From assembly GCA_937928775.1 (NCBI GenBank), contig CALFVI010000039.1:1-43359 (forward strand): 43,359 bases of DNA, in the 5' to 3' direction. The translations under genes and the position numbers were made by a program. Shown in pieces: positions 18,387 through 26,340 of this stretch. This DNA comes from an uncultured Elioraea sp. (lineage in GTDB: Bacteria; Pseudomonadota; Alphaproteobacteria; Acetobacterales; Acetobacteraceae). Below the pieces are notes generated by a model, which was not told where the DNA came from, did not search any database, and was given only the letters and a program-made list of their open reading frames with translations. Within the stretch, counting starts at the first letter, position 1, and every line of letters starts with the position of its first letter.

Positions 18387-20093
18387 GTGTTGCCTAGCGT
18401 TTCGACCGGCCAGGTCCTGCGGGCGATCGCGCGGCGTGGTGCGTGGGCCATGGTCCGGCGTGCTGGCCATGAGGCCCGGGCGCGTCTGGCTCGGGGTGGG
18501 GCACGGCTTCCCGACCGGCCGATGCCTGGCGGGCCGTACCTCGCGTCAGGCCCTTCGCCTCCTCCTTTCGCTGGCGACGCACTCGGGGCCGCGGCGGCCG
18601 ACCCGGCGCACGCCCTCCCACCCATCCTCCCTGTCCGTCCCGATGACGATCGACCCTGGAGGGCGGCGCAGCTGTTCGCCTTCGGTGACGTGCGGCTGGA
18701 CTGGGAGGCCGGGCGCTGGAGCAGGTTGCCGCGCCTCGCCTGGCGTGCCCGCACGCGCGGCGAGGCGGGCCAGGTTGCGGAGATCGAGCGCGAGATCGCG
18801 ACCTTCTTGCGCCTCTGCCCGCCCGGCCGGGGTGCGATGTGGGCCAGTGCCCAAGAGGCAGCGATCCGGCTGTTGCACTTTGTCCTCGCCGCCCGGCTTG
18901 TCGAGGCCGCCCCGACAGACGCCGGCCGCACCCTTGCTCTCCTGCTGGTCGAGCGAGTCCGCGAGACGCTGAGCTATGAGCGGTCGCTTGCCAACAATCA
19001 TGGTCTCGTCTGCGCCGCAGCCCTGGCAGCGGCGGGGGCCTGGCTCGACATGCGCGGACTGCGCGAGCAGGGGATCGCCGTTCTGGCGAAAGATTTGCCG
19101 CGCGCGGTGACCGACGAGGGCGGCTTCGTACAAGTGTCCACTCGCTATCACCGTATGGCGCTGGATGCGCTGGCGGTCGCCGCCCTTCTTGCTGGGCCTT
19201 TGCCCGAGCCGGTAAGCCGGAGGGGGAGAGCGATGACGCGCTGGTTGTCGCGCCTGACCGACCCGGAGACGGGACGGACGCCGCGGCTCGGCCACGACGA
19301 CGGGACGGTGCTGTGCCACGTGCTGGGCACCGACCCGGAGGATGCGCGGCCGAGCCTGGTGCGAGCGGAGGCGGCGTTTGGCACGCCGCCCACCGATCCG
19401 ATCGCCGCCCTCGCTGGCCTTGGCTCTGCGACGCCGCCGCCGGACGGGCCCTGGGCAGATCATGCCGGCGGCACAGCGGGTCTTCGTTATGGCCGCACCA
19501 TCGTCCTGCTCCGGCTTCCCTGCGGACGGTTCCCCCCGGGACAGGGCGACACGCTGCACCTCTCCCTGCTGCACGACGGCGAGGAGCTCCTGCGCGACCG
19601 CGGAACCTGGCTTTACAACCCTCCTCCCGGCGCGACCGACCTCGCCGGCACGCGCCACCACAACACCGCCCAATGGGACGACGAGGACCGTCCGCCGCGC
19701 TTGTCGCGCTGGTTGTTCGCCCCCCTGCCAACGACCGCCCCGGTCGCCATCGCGCCGGGCAGACTGTTCGCCCGCGACCGCCACCATGAGCGCACAGTCG
19801 TGCTGCGGCAGGGGCTCTGCACGGTGATTGATCGGCTCGGGCGTGCCAGCGCGACGGTACGCTGGGGCCTTGCGCCGGGCCTGTGGCGGCAGACCGCAAC
19901 CGGCGCTGCGAGCCCCTTCGCCGCGCTGACCGTGCGGGCGGACGGCGAAATCGAGCGCGCGCTTGCCCAGGGTTGGGAGGCGCCACGGTACGGGCGCAGG
20001 CGGCTGATCCCGGTGCTGCAGGTCAGGCCCGGCCCGGACACGCGGCTGGTCATCACCAGCGTGCGGTTTGCCGGCGCTGCGACTGGCGACTGA
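18387..20093 (+). CDS. Heparinase II/III family protein
   Basis: The 568-residue protein matches heparinase II/III-like polysaccharide lyases. An all-helical N-terminal toroid carries NNHGLVCAAALAAAGAWL and a STRYHRMALDAL motif. The C-terminal heparinase domain is beta-rich and carries DTLHLSLLHDGEELLRDRGT and TRHHNTAQWD. No clear signal peptide is present, only a basic N-terminus, so location is uncertain. In polysaccharide loci such enzymes trim or edit uronic-acid-containing glycans. It is divergent from the export genes, which supports a role in the same polymer. The GTG start lacks a strong ribosome site; the exact N-terminus is uncertain. Confidence 0.88.
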   Translation: MLPSVSTGQVLRAIARRGAWAMVRRAGHEARARLARGGARLPDRPMPGGPYLASGPSPPPFAGDALGAAAADPAHALPPILPVRPDDDRPWRAAQLFAFGDVRLDWEAGRWSRLPRLAWRARTRGEAGQVAEIEREIATFLRLCPPGRGAMWASAQEAAIRLLHFVLAARLVEAAPTDAGRTLALLLVERVRETLSYERSLANNHGLVCAAALAAAGAWLDMRGLREQGIAVLAKDLPRAVTDEGGFVQVSTRYHRMALDALAVAALLAGPLPEPVSRRGRAMTRWLSRLTDPETGRTPRLGHDDGTVLCHVLGTDPEDARPSLVRAEAAFGTPPTDPIAALAGLGSATPPPDGPWADHAGGTAGLRYGRTIVLLRLPCGRFPPGQGDTLHLSLLHDGEELLRDRGTWLYNPPPGATDLAGTRHHNTAQWDDEDRPPRLSRWLFAPLPTTAPVAIAPGRLFARDRHHERTVVLRQGLCTVIDRLGRASATVRWGLAPGLWRQTATGAASPFAALTVRADGEIERALAQGWEAPRYGRRRLIPVLQVRPGPDTRLVITSVRFAGAATGD

Positions 20094-20112
20094 TGTCCGA
20101 CGGCGAAGTCGG

Positions 20113-20919
20113 TCAACCGCCGAGCCTCTCCTCTTCGCCCGTGCTCGTGTGCCCGAGATCGCCCTTGCGGCGCCGTCGTGTGCGCTGGGCGTAGGCACCC
20201 TGTTCGCGCTGCGGATCGGAGCAGGGCTTGACCACCGTCTCCTCGTAGGCGGCCCATTCCGCGGGGCCGAGATCGGCGAGCCGCAGCGTGGTCGCGACCG
20301 ACTGCAGCGTTTCGTTGCTGTACAGCGTGCGCGGCAGCGGCACGACCTGAAAGATCGGCCACTCTGGATCGAGCCGGACCTGAACGTCCGTCTTGGTCAG
20401 GCGGATGTTGGAAAAGAGTGGGCCGAACCAACGGTCGGTCTCGATGATGCCCTCGTAGAGCTCCCAGTGCCCTCGAGGGATGTTCACGGGCGCGCGAACC
20501 AACAGCCCCCATCCCGGAGCGGTGCGCGCGATGAGGCCCGACCAGATCTGCACCACGCCTGGTTCCTTCAACGCCGACACAAAAGGCGGCGAGAAGCCGC
20601 GGCAGGAGGGCGGGGCCACCTCGTCGAATCTCTGCGCGAAATAGGGGAACTGCGCGCTGCCGTTGAGCGGGATCCAGCCGTCTTGTTCAGCCCCGTCATA
20701 GGTCCAAAAGACCTGCGCTCCGTCCCAGGTCAGAGTGATGCCGATCGGGGGAAAAACGTACCAGCCGAAGGCCGAGGCCGTGCACACGGCTTCGCAGTAG
20801 CGGAAGGCGCGCGTGGGCAGGGTGCCGATCGCGGATCGGTCCGCCCGCATGGGCGGGCGTGCGGTCTCGATGAGCCGGTGGAAGGTCAAAATCGGGGCGG
20901 GTTTGCTGGTCTCGGTCAT
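20113..20919 (-). CDS. Conserved hypothetical protein, possibly DUF6065 family
   Basis: The 268-residue soluble protein starts at MTETSKPAPILTFHRL and contains a tryptophan- and proline-rich core: RYCEAVCTASAFGWYVFPP, FSPPFVSALKEPGVVQIW, FGPLFSNIRLTKTDVQVRL and EWPIFQVVPLPR. I associate this pattern with the DUF6065 group, but from memory only, and I know no function for it. The C-terminus is basic (TRRRRKGD). There is no signal peptide or membrane segment. It converges with the heparinase-like gene 19 bp away and stands alone on its strand. Confidence 0.62.
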   Translation of the reverse strand: MTETSKPAPILTFHRLIETARPPMRADRSAIGTLPTRAFRYCEAVCTASAFGWYVFPPIGITLTWDGAQVFWTYDGAEQDGWIPLNGSAQFPYFAQRFDEVAPPSCRGFSPPFVSALKEPGVVQIWSGLIARTAPGWGLLVRAPVNIPRGHWELYEGIIETDRWFGPLFSNIRLTKTDVQVRLDPEWPIFQVVPLPRTLYSNETLQSVATTLRLADLGPAEWAAYEETVVKPCSDPQREQGAYAQRTRRRRKGDLGHTSTGEEERLGG

Positions 20920-21182
20920 GGGGCTGTGTTGGCGACGAAGGCGAGAACAGTCTGCCAGCGATACAACCTGCTGGCGAGACTGTCCGATAAGTCTTGGTCC
21001 GGGGTCGGTCGAGCGTGAGCAGGACCGTGATCCGAGCGATGGCCGAGATGTCGCACGCCAGGCGGAAAATTCACGTCGGCTGATGCGATTCTCACGTGCG
21101 TCGACCGGCGCCACGCGTCATTCAAATGATCGGCGGAATGGCCAGAAAAGGCCAAAAGACAATGCGGACGAAAGGGGCTGGG

Positions 21183-21491
21183 ATGGGCGAACAGGCAGAG
21201 GAGGGAGCCTCCATCTCGGGCGACGCGGTGCTGATTCGGGTGCTTGCTGCCGCGCAACGCTTCGCCGCGTGGTACTTGGAATTCCTCTCCTGCGACATCG
21301 CGTCGCACAGCGACGTCCATCCTGCGGCCGATACGGCGCGCGACCTGGTTGCCGCCCGCCTCCAGCACGCGGTGTTCGACCTGATCGCCGCGGTGCATGC
21401 GATGAACCGGCACTGCAGTGTTCGCGAGGCAAGGATCCTGGCCGGTCCGTCGGTCGAGGGGCATGTTGCCTCGCCCGAACCGGTGCACTGA
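21183..21491 (+). CDS. Small hypothetical protein
   Basis: The 102-residue frame starts at an ATG preceded by GGGGCTGGG and has a believable protein-like middle: VLIRVLAAAQRFAAWYLEFL followed by a helix-prone AARDLVAARLQHAVFDLIAAV-type stretch. No family is recognised. The opposite strand also carries long open frames, but these are arginine/serine-rich and look non-coding. The surrounding 20920-21182 shows no gene. Confidence 0.42.
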   Translation: MGEQAEEGASISGDAVLIRVLAAAQRFAAWYLEFLSCDIASHSDVHPAADTARDLVAARLQHAVFDLIAAVHAMNRHCSVREARILAGPSVEGHVASPEPVH

Positions 21492-21629
21492 CGGCGCCTC
21501 GCCCAACGAGGTCCGCCACCCACGGGACGGAGGCACGCCGACGGGAGAGGCGGGGATGTCCGCGACCTCGGCGTGCCTCCGGATAGCCTGTCCCCGTCGC
21601 GGAGCGGGCGCTGCCAGCCATCTTTCTTG

Positions 21630-22634
21630 TCAGGCGAGCCAGGGCGGAACCGGCAGCCCCTTGCTGCGAAGGAACTCCGGGTTGAACAGTTTCGATTGAT
21701 AGCGGGCGCCACCGTCGCAGAGGATGGTCACCACCGTGTGGCCGGGGCCAAGGTCGCGCGCGACCCGGATTGCCGCCGCCACGTTCAGCCCGGCTGACCC
21801 GCCGACGCAGAGTCCCTCGTGGATGGTGAGGTCGAACACTTGCGCGACCGCCTCCTCGTCGGTGACCCGGATGGCATCATCGATCGGCGCGCCCTGAAGG
21901 TTGCCGGGCACGCGGCTTTGCCCAATACCCTCGGTGATCGAGGAGCCCTCGAGCTCAAGCGTGCCATGCTTCACCCAGGAGTAAAGGGCGCTGCCCATCG
22001 GGTCGGCGAGCACGATTCGCACCGCGGGGTTCCGCTCTTTCAGAGCCAGCGCCACCCCGGCGAGCGTGCCGCCCGTGCCGCAGGCGCAGGTGAAGGCGTC
22101 GATTCGTCCTCCCGTCTGCTCCCAGATCTCTGCCCCAGTGGTGACGCGATGGCCCTCGCGGTTGGCGAGATTGTCGAACTGGTTGGCCCAGATCGCGCCG
22201 TGGGGCTCTGTCTTCGCGAGCTCCTCGGCGAGCCGGCGGGAGACATGGACGTAGTTGCCGGGGTCGCGGTAGGGGGCGGCGGGAACCAGGCGAAGGTCGG
22301 CCCCGATCATGCGCAGGAACTCGATCTTCTCCCGGCTTTGCGTCTCGGGCATGACGATCACCGACCGGTAGCCACGCGCGTTGCCGACCAGGGTGAGGCC
22401 GATTCCCGTGTTGCCCGCTGTTCCCTCGACAATCACGCCGCCGGGCCGCAGGAGGCCCTTGCCCTCCGCATCGGTGATGATGGCGAGCGCAGCACGGTCC
22501 TTCACCGACCCGCCCGGGTTCATGAACTCGGCTTTGCCGAGGATGGTGCAGCCCGTTGCCTCGGAGGCGCGGCGGAGCCTGATTAGAGGTGTGCGCCCGA
22601 TTGCGCCGACCAGCCCCTCGACCCAACGCGCCAT
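21630..22634 (-). CDS. cysK: Cysteine synthase A (O-acetylserine sulfhydrylase)
   Basis: The PLP enzyme makes cysteine from O-acetylserine and sulfide. The 334-residue product has the PLP lysine (Lys45) in NPGGSVKDRAA, the substrate loop EGTAGNTGIGL, the phosphate-binding CACGTGGT and the C-terminal CDGGARYQSKLF. A slightly shorter branch of the fold makes cystathionine from homocysteine, but the motifs fit CysK best. The ATG before ARWVEGL is chosen because GGGAGG lies 9 nt upstream; another ATG three codons earlier touches that site. It is divergent from a rhodanese gene, so both probably serve sulfur metabolism. Confidence 0.93.
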   Translation of the reverse strand: MARWVEGLVGAIGRTPLIRLRRASEATGCTILGKAEFMNPGGSVKDRAALAIITDAEGKGLLRPGGVIVEGTAGNTGIGLTLVGNARGYRSVIVMPETQSREKIEFLRMIGADLRLVPAAPYRDPGNYVHVSRRLAEELAKTEPHGAIWANQFDNLANREGHRVTTGAEIWEQTGGRIDAFTCACGTGGTLAGVALALKERNPAVRIVLADPMGSALYSWVKHGTLELEGSSITEGIGQSRVPGNLQGAPIDDAIRVTDEEAVAQVFDLTIHEGLCVGGSAGLNVAAAIRVARDLGPGHTVVTILCDGGARYQSKLFNPEFLRSKGLPVPPWLA

Positions 22635-22694
22635 TGCCCCCATCCTCCCGCATGATCGTGCGGCGCCAAGCGGCGCCCACCTGAGGAGAGTGCG

Positions 22695-23111
22695 ATGAGC
22701 GACATCCCGGAAGTCACATCGGCCGAGGCGTGGCGGGCTCTGACCGAGGATCCTTACGCGATGCTCATCGATGTCCGGACGGACGCCGAGTGGGCCTTCG
22801 TTGGCATGCCCGACCTCGCGCAAGCAGGCAAGCCCGTCTTTCCGATCGCCTGGCAGCTCTACCCATCGATGGCGGTCAATCCTGGCTTCGTAGAGGACTT
22901 GCGCAGGGCAGGGCTCGGCCCCGAGCACAAGCTCTTTTTCCTCTGCCGTTCCGGTGCACGTTCGCTCGCGGCAGCGCGCGCGGCGCGCGCGGCAGGCTAT
23001 CCGCACGTCTACAACATCGTCGACGGGTTCGAAGGTCCGACCGATGCCGAAGGCCACCGCCGCACCGTCTGCGGCTGGATCAAGGAGGGGCTGCCCTGGC
23101 GCCAGCGTTGA
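22695..23111 (+). CDS. Rhodanese-like domain protein
   Basis: This is a single rhodanese domain of 138 residues with the substrate-entry DVRTDAEW motif and the active-site loop CRSGARS, whose cysteine can carry persulfide sulfur. The GYPHVYNIVDGFEG segment is the usual C-terminal signature. It is cytoplasmic (no signal). AGGAGA precedes the ATG. Its promoter region of about 60 bp is shared with cysK, which points to persulfide handling or sulfur trafficking in cysteine metabolism rather than cyanide detoxification. Confidence 0.92.
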   Translation: MSDIPEVTSAEAWRALTEDPYAMLIDVRTDAEWAFVGMPDLAQAGKPVFPIAWQLYPSMAVNPGFVEDLRRAGLGPEHKLFFLCRSGARSLAAARAARAAGYPHVYNIVDGFEGPTDAEGHRRTVCGWIKEGLPWRQR

Positions 23112-23138
23112 GCCCGAACGAGGGCAATAGGCCAGCGG

Positions 23139-24065
23139 TCAGGCGGCGATGAGGCGAACCAGGTAAGTCGCCGCAGTGCCTGTGTCGGCCACGCATTCGA
23201 TTGCAATCTCGTCCCATGGGGTCGTGGTCGCGACAGGTCCGGGTGCAGGTACTAAGGTAACACCTGTGCCGGCGATCACGGTCAGGTTGCCGGTGCTGAC
23301 CCGCCGCAGCAGGCAGGTGAAGCCCTTGCCGAGCCCGGTCGGAAGGGTGAGGGTCGCATCCGTCGCTCCGCCCTCAAGCACGCGCCCGTTATCGGCCGCG
23401 GCCAGCGTGCGGCTTGCCGTCACCGCCGTGTACGAGGTGCTGGAGCCGACCACCGCGATGGTTGCCTGCCGGGTCGCGCCGCTGCCTGCGTAGGTGACGG
23501 AGATGTTGGTGCCGCCAACCAGCATGGCTTCGACCTCGCTTCGCGTGGCGATGGCGAAGTCGCTGATCTCGCTGGAAGCGTGGCCGTGCGTCGCCGCGGC
23601 GGCGCCAAGAGTGGTGCGGGCCTGGGCGGCGTCGGTGTCGTCGAGCAGCGAGCGCGCGAAGGAGGTGAGGAGGGTGAGCGAGGCAGTGCTGGCGCCCGTG
23701 TAGAAGGCGAGCTGATCAGCCGCCGGGGTCAAGGTGCCGATGGCGTTGATTGTGGCCGGAATTCCGGTGAGGCTGCTCCAGGGCACCGAACCGCTGGCTG
23801 CGCCTGCGTCATCTGCCGCCGGCGCCCAGGCAGACCCGTTCCACTTCAACACCTGCCCGGTCAGCGCACCTGCTTGGTCGAGCCGGGCGGGCGGGATCTG
23901 GCCGACGATGTCGGCAATCGCATGGGTGTGGGAGGCAGGGGCGAGGCCGGCGCGCAGTTGGCCGACCGTTACTTTGCGCGTGGTGCCGGACTGGTTGGCA
24001 ACCAACTCGTCGCCGGCCTCGGCCGACGTGGCCGCCGGAAATTGCGAGATCCTCTGGCCAGACAT
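23139..24065 (-). CDS. Phage tail-fibre-like protein
   Basis: The 308-residue product has the low-complexity, Thr/Ala/Gly-rich composition of phage tail fibres. It has a SHTHAIADIVGQIPPA and ATHGHASSEISDFA pair of His-x-His repeats, and LTGQVLKWNGSAWAPA, a repeat often seen in collar/fibre proteins. The N-terminus (MSGQRISQFPAATS) is also typical. No capsid, portal or terminase genes are nearby, so this is a tail-fibre-like relic or a receptor-binding module of a larger particle locus elsewhere. It lies just upstream of a tRNA gene and next to two small related genes. Confidence 0.7.
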   Translation of the reverse strand: MSGQRISQFPAATSAEAGDELVANQSGTTRKVTVGQLRAGLAPASHTHAIADIVGQIPPARLDQAGALTGQVLKWNGSAWAPAADDAGAASGSVPWSSLTGIPATINAIGTLTPAADQLAFYTGASTASLTLLTSFARSLLDDTDAAQARTTLGAAAATHGHASSEISDFAIATRSEVEAMLVGGTNISVTYAGSGATRQATIAVVGSSTSYTAVTASRTLAAADNGRVLEGGATDATLTLPTGLGKGFTCLLRRVSTGNLTVIAGTGVTLVPAPGPVATTTPWDEIAIECVADTGTAATYLVRLIAA

Positions 24066-24191
24066 GGGGCAGCGTCCTTCTCAGGGGGCGGAGGCGAAGG
24101 GGAAGTGGACGAAAGGCGCGGGTGCGCTCTCGACGGGAGCGGGAGCTTTGCGCTAAGGGGCGGGCGGGGTGGGGCAAACTCGGAGCGTTCG

Positions 24192-24266
<75 letters not shown>

Positions 24267-24288
24267 CCCCTGTCTCCGAGGCGTCGGC

Positions 24289-24525
24289 TCAGACGATCGG
24301 GGCGACCGTCACCGTCGTTCCCGTGTGCGCGCTGACGTGCAGGATAGAGAAGGCGTCCGCGCTGCGGGCCAGGATGATGTCTCCACGACGTACCAGATGG
24401 GCAGCCGGGTTGAAGTAGCCGGCAGCGAGGAACTGCGCGCGCGTGTCCGTGTCATTTCGGTAGTGCCACAGCGTGAAACCATTGGCATAGGCAAGCACGG
24501 AGAGGCTCTGGATCTCGAAGGGCAT
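24289..24525 (-). CDS. Small phage-associated hypothetical protein, paralogue of the next gene
   Basis: The 78-residue protein (MPFEIQSLSVLAYANGFTLW) is related along its length to the product at 24580-24912. Both read LAVLSYA/LSVLAYA, then G-x-TLW-x-Y, a D-T pair, YF-(D/N)PA and RR-(D/G)-D-(V/I)-(V/I)-L. AGGAG lies before the ATG. I do not know the function. Its place beside a tail-fibre-like gene suggests a tail or virion accessory role. Confidence 0.6.
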   Translation of the reverse strand: MPFEIQSLSVLAYANGFTLWHYRNDTDTRAQFLAAGYFNPAAHLVRRGDIILARSADAFSILHVSAHTGTTVTVAPIV

Positions 24526-24579
24526 GGATTGGCTCCTGGGGTTGGTCGGAGGGCGAGGGGAGTGAAGTGCCGCCGCAGC

Positions 24580-24912
24580 TCAGTCGGCGAGGATGAAGGC
24601 CCCGGTCTCGGCGAGGATCGCCAAACCGTTCTCGGCCAGGATGGCGCCCACCGGGGTTGCCGGCGGTGGCTCCTCGCCGGTGAGGGATTGCAGGGTTACG
24701 CCGGTGGCGCTGGCGGCCGCGACGAACGCGATCGCCGCCCCGTCACGGGCCGAGATCAGCACCACGTCGTCGCGTCGCAGGCGAGCCAGCGCCGGGTCGA
24801 AGTAGTTGGGGGCGAGGACGGCGCCGAGCGTGTCCTCAGACGAGGAATAGTTCCAGAGCGTGCAGCCGGCCGCATAGGACAGCACGGCGAGGTTCACCGG
24901 CACGAACGCCAT
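24580..24912 (-). CDS. Small phage-associated hypothetical protein, paralogue of the preceding gene
   Basis: The 110-residue product starts MAFVPVNLAVLSYAAGCTLW and is a diverged paralogue of the 78-residue protein downstream. It has an added alanine-rich C-terminal tail ending AILAETGAFILAD. A longer in-frame start exists 63 codons upstream, but the extension is arginine/serine-rich and crosses a hairpin. The chosen ATG has only a weak ribosome site, so the start is uncertain. Both copies probably arose by tandem duplication. Confidence 0.55.
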   Translation of the reverse strand: MAFVPVNLAVLSYAAGCTLWNYSSSEDTLGAVLAPNYFDPALARLRRDDVVLISARDGAAIAFVAAASATGVTLQSLTGEEPPPATPVGAILAENGLAILAETGAFILAD

Positions 24913-24933
24913 CGGCTCGAGGTTCCCGAAAGG

Positions 24934-24973
24934 CCGGCACCGGCCTCGCCTGTCGAGGCGGAGCCGGTGCCGG
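24934..24973. promoter_or_regulatory. Long GC-rich hairpin in the divergent gap before potF
   Basis: CCGGCACCGGC (24934-24944) is mirrored by GCCGGTGCCGG (24963-24973). An inner CGCCT/AGGCG stem leaves a GTCG loop, with one mismatch and one G-T pair between the two stems. It lies 22 bp upstream of the 24912 start on that strand. Function is unknown: terminator, mRNA stabiliser or attenuator are possible. The rest of 24974-25199 shows no gene. Confidence 0.5.
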
Positions 24974-25113
24974 GTTGCGCGGAGGAGGGAGGGTGTTGGG
25001 CAGGGCGGGGACGCACCATGCCCGTGACGGTCGGCAGAGTGCCCAGGATCGGCGTCCGCGTCAAGGAAAAAAATCACAGAAGAAACCGCATCCGCCGCCA
25101 CGCTCTTGTCATG

Positions 25114-25140
25114 GTTCCTGCGCGCAAACGTGCTAGGAAC
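25114..25140. promoter_or_regulatory. Inverted repeat upstream of potF
   Basis: GTTCCT (25114-25119) is mirrored by AGGAAC (25135-25140). The interior also pairs (GCGCG with CGTGC around a CAAA loop, one bulged T). It lies 60 bp before potF, just after a TTGTCA (25106-25111) that could be a -35 element. It is a possible operator for the pot operon or an RNA hairpin. Confidence 0.4.
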
Positions 25141-25199
25141 GCTATGGCCGGCCCTGCCGACGCCGTCGCGTCACTACGTCTTCCAGGGAGACACCCAAA

Positions 25200-26321
25200 A
25201 TGACGCCAGCGCCTGCTCCTCGCCGCCTTCGCCTCTTCGGCCGGCTCATGGCCGCCCTGGTCGCCCTCCTGTCCCTGACCGAGGCCCGCGCGCAGCCGCC
25301 GACGCTAAACGTCTTCAACTGGAGCGACTACATCGACCCGGGAGTGGTGGAACGGTTCACGCGCGAAACGGGGATCCAGGTTCGCTACGATGTCTTCGAT
25401 AGTCTGGAGACGCTGGAGGCGAAGCTGCTCGCCGGCCGCTCTGGCTACGACATTGTGGTGCCGACCAACGAGCCCTCCTTCTCGCGCTTGATTGCCGCCG
25501 GCGCCCTGCAGCCGATCGACCGCGCGCAGGTGCCGAACTGGGCCAACCTCGATCCTGCGCTGATGAAGAAGCTCGAGACCTCCGACCCCGGCAACCGGCA
25601 CGGTGCGATCTACCTCTGGGGCACCATCGGCCTTGCCTACAATGTCAGCAGGGTGCGCGAACTTGCGCCCGATGCGCCGACCGAATCCTGGCGTCTCCTC
25701 TTCGACCCCTCGGTGGCGCGGCGGCTCGCGCCGTGTGGCGTCGTGATGATGGACAGCCAGATCGACGTGATCCCCTCTGTGCTGCGTTTCCTCGGGCTCA
25801 ACGTCAACTCGACCGCCGAGGCCGACCTGCGCCGGGTGGAGCAGACCCTGATGGGCATTCGCCCGTACATTCGCACCTTTGCCTCCGGGGGTGCGATCGA
25901 ACTGCTCGCCTCAGGCCAGGCCTGTCTCGCCTTCACCTACTCTGGGGATGCGATCCAGGCGGCAGACCGCGCGCGCGAAGCTGGCCGCGGGGTGCAAATT
26001 CAGTACGTCGCGCCGAAAGAAGGCGCACAGCTCTGGTTTGACGTGCTCGCCATTCCGCGCGATGCGCCGAACCCAGCCGCCGCGCACCGCTTTATCAACT
26101 TTCTCCTCCAGCCCGACGTGATGGCGGCCATCACCAACGCTGTGCACTACCCGAATGCCGTGCCTGCCTCTAAGCCCATGGTCGAGGAGGCGATCAAGAA
26201 CGATCGCAACGTCTATCCGACGGAGGAGGATTTCGCCCGGTTCTTCACCGTCACCGCCGTGCCGCAGGCGGCGGAGAGGGCGCGATCCCGCATGTGGGCG
26301 CGCTTCAAGGCCGGGCGCTGA
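25200..26321 (+). CDS. potF: Putrescine/spermidine-binding periplasmic protein
   Basis: This is the solute-binding subunit of a polyamine ABC transporter. The 373-residue precursor carries a signal peptide ending at ARAQ. The mature start, LNVFNWSDYIDPGVVERF, is diagnostic of PotD/PotF. Further family landmarks are GYDIVVPTNEPSF, LWGTIGLAYN, LASGQACLAFTYSGDA and YVAPKEGAQLWFD. GGGAG lies before the ATG. It is the first gene of a tightly packed potFGHI operon, with the ATPase gene 19 bp downstream. Confidence 0.95.
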   Translation: MTPAPAPRRLRLFGRLMAALVALLSLTEARAQPPTLNVFNWSDYIDPGVVERFTRETGIQVRYDVFDSLETLEAKLLAGRSGYDIVVPTNEPSFSRLIAAGALQPIDRAQVPNWANLDPALMKKLETSDPGNRHGAIYLWGTIGLAYNVSRVRELAPDAPTESWRLLFDPSVARRLAPCGVVMMDSQIDVIPSVLRFLGLNVNSTAEADLRRVEQTLMGIRPYIRTFASGGAIELLASGQACLAFTYSGDAIQAADRAREAGRGVQIQYVAPKEGAQLWFDVLAIPRDAPNPAAAHRFINFLLQPDVMAAITNAVHYPNAVPASKPMVEEAIKNDRNVYPTEEDFARFFTVTAVPQAAERARSRMWARFKAGR

Positions 26322-26340
26322 TCGATCTCCGCACGAAACG

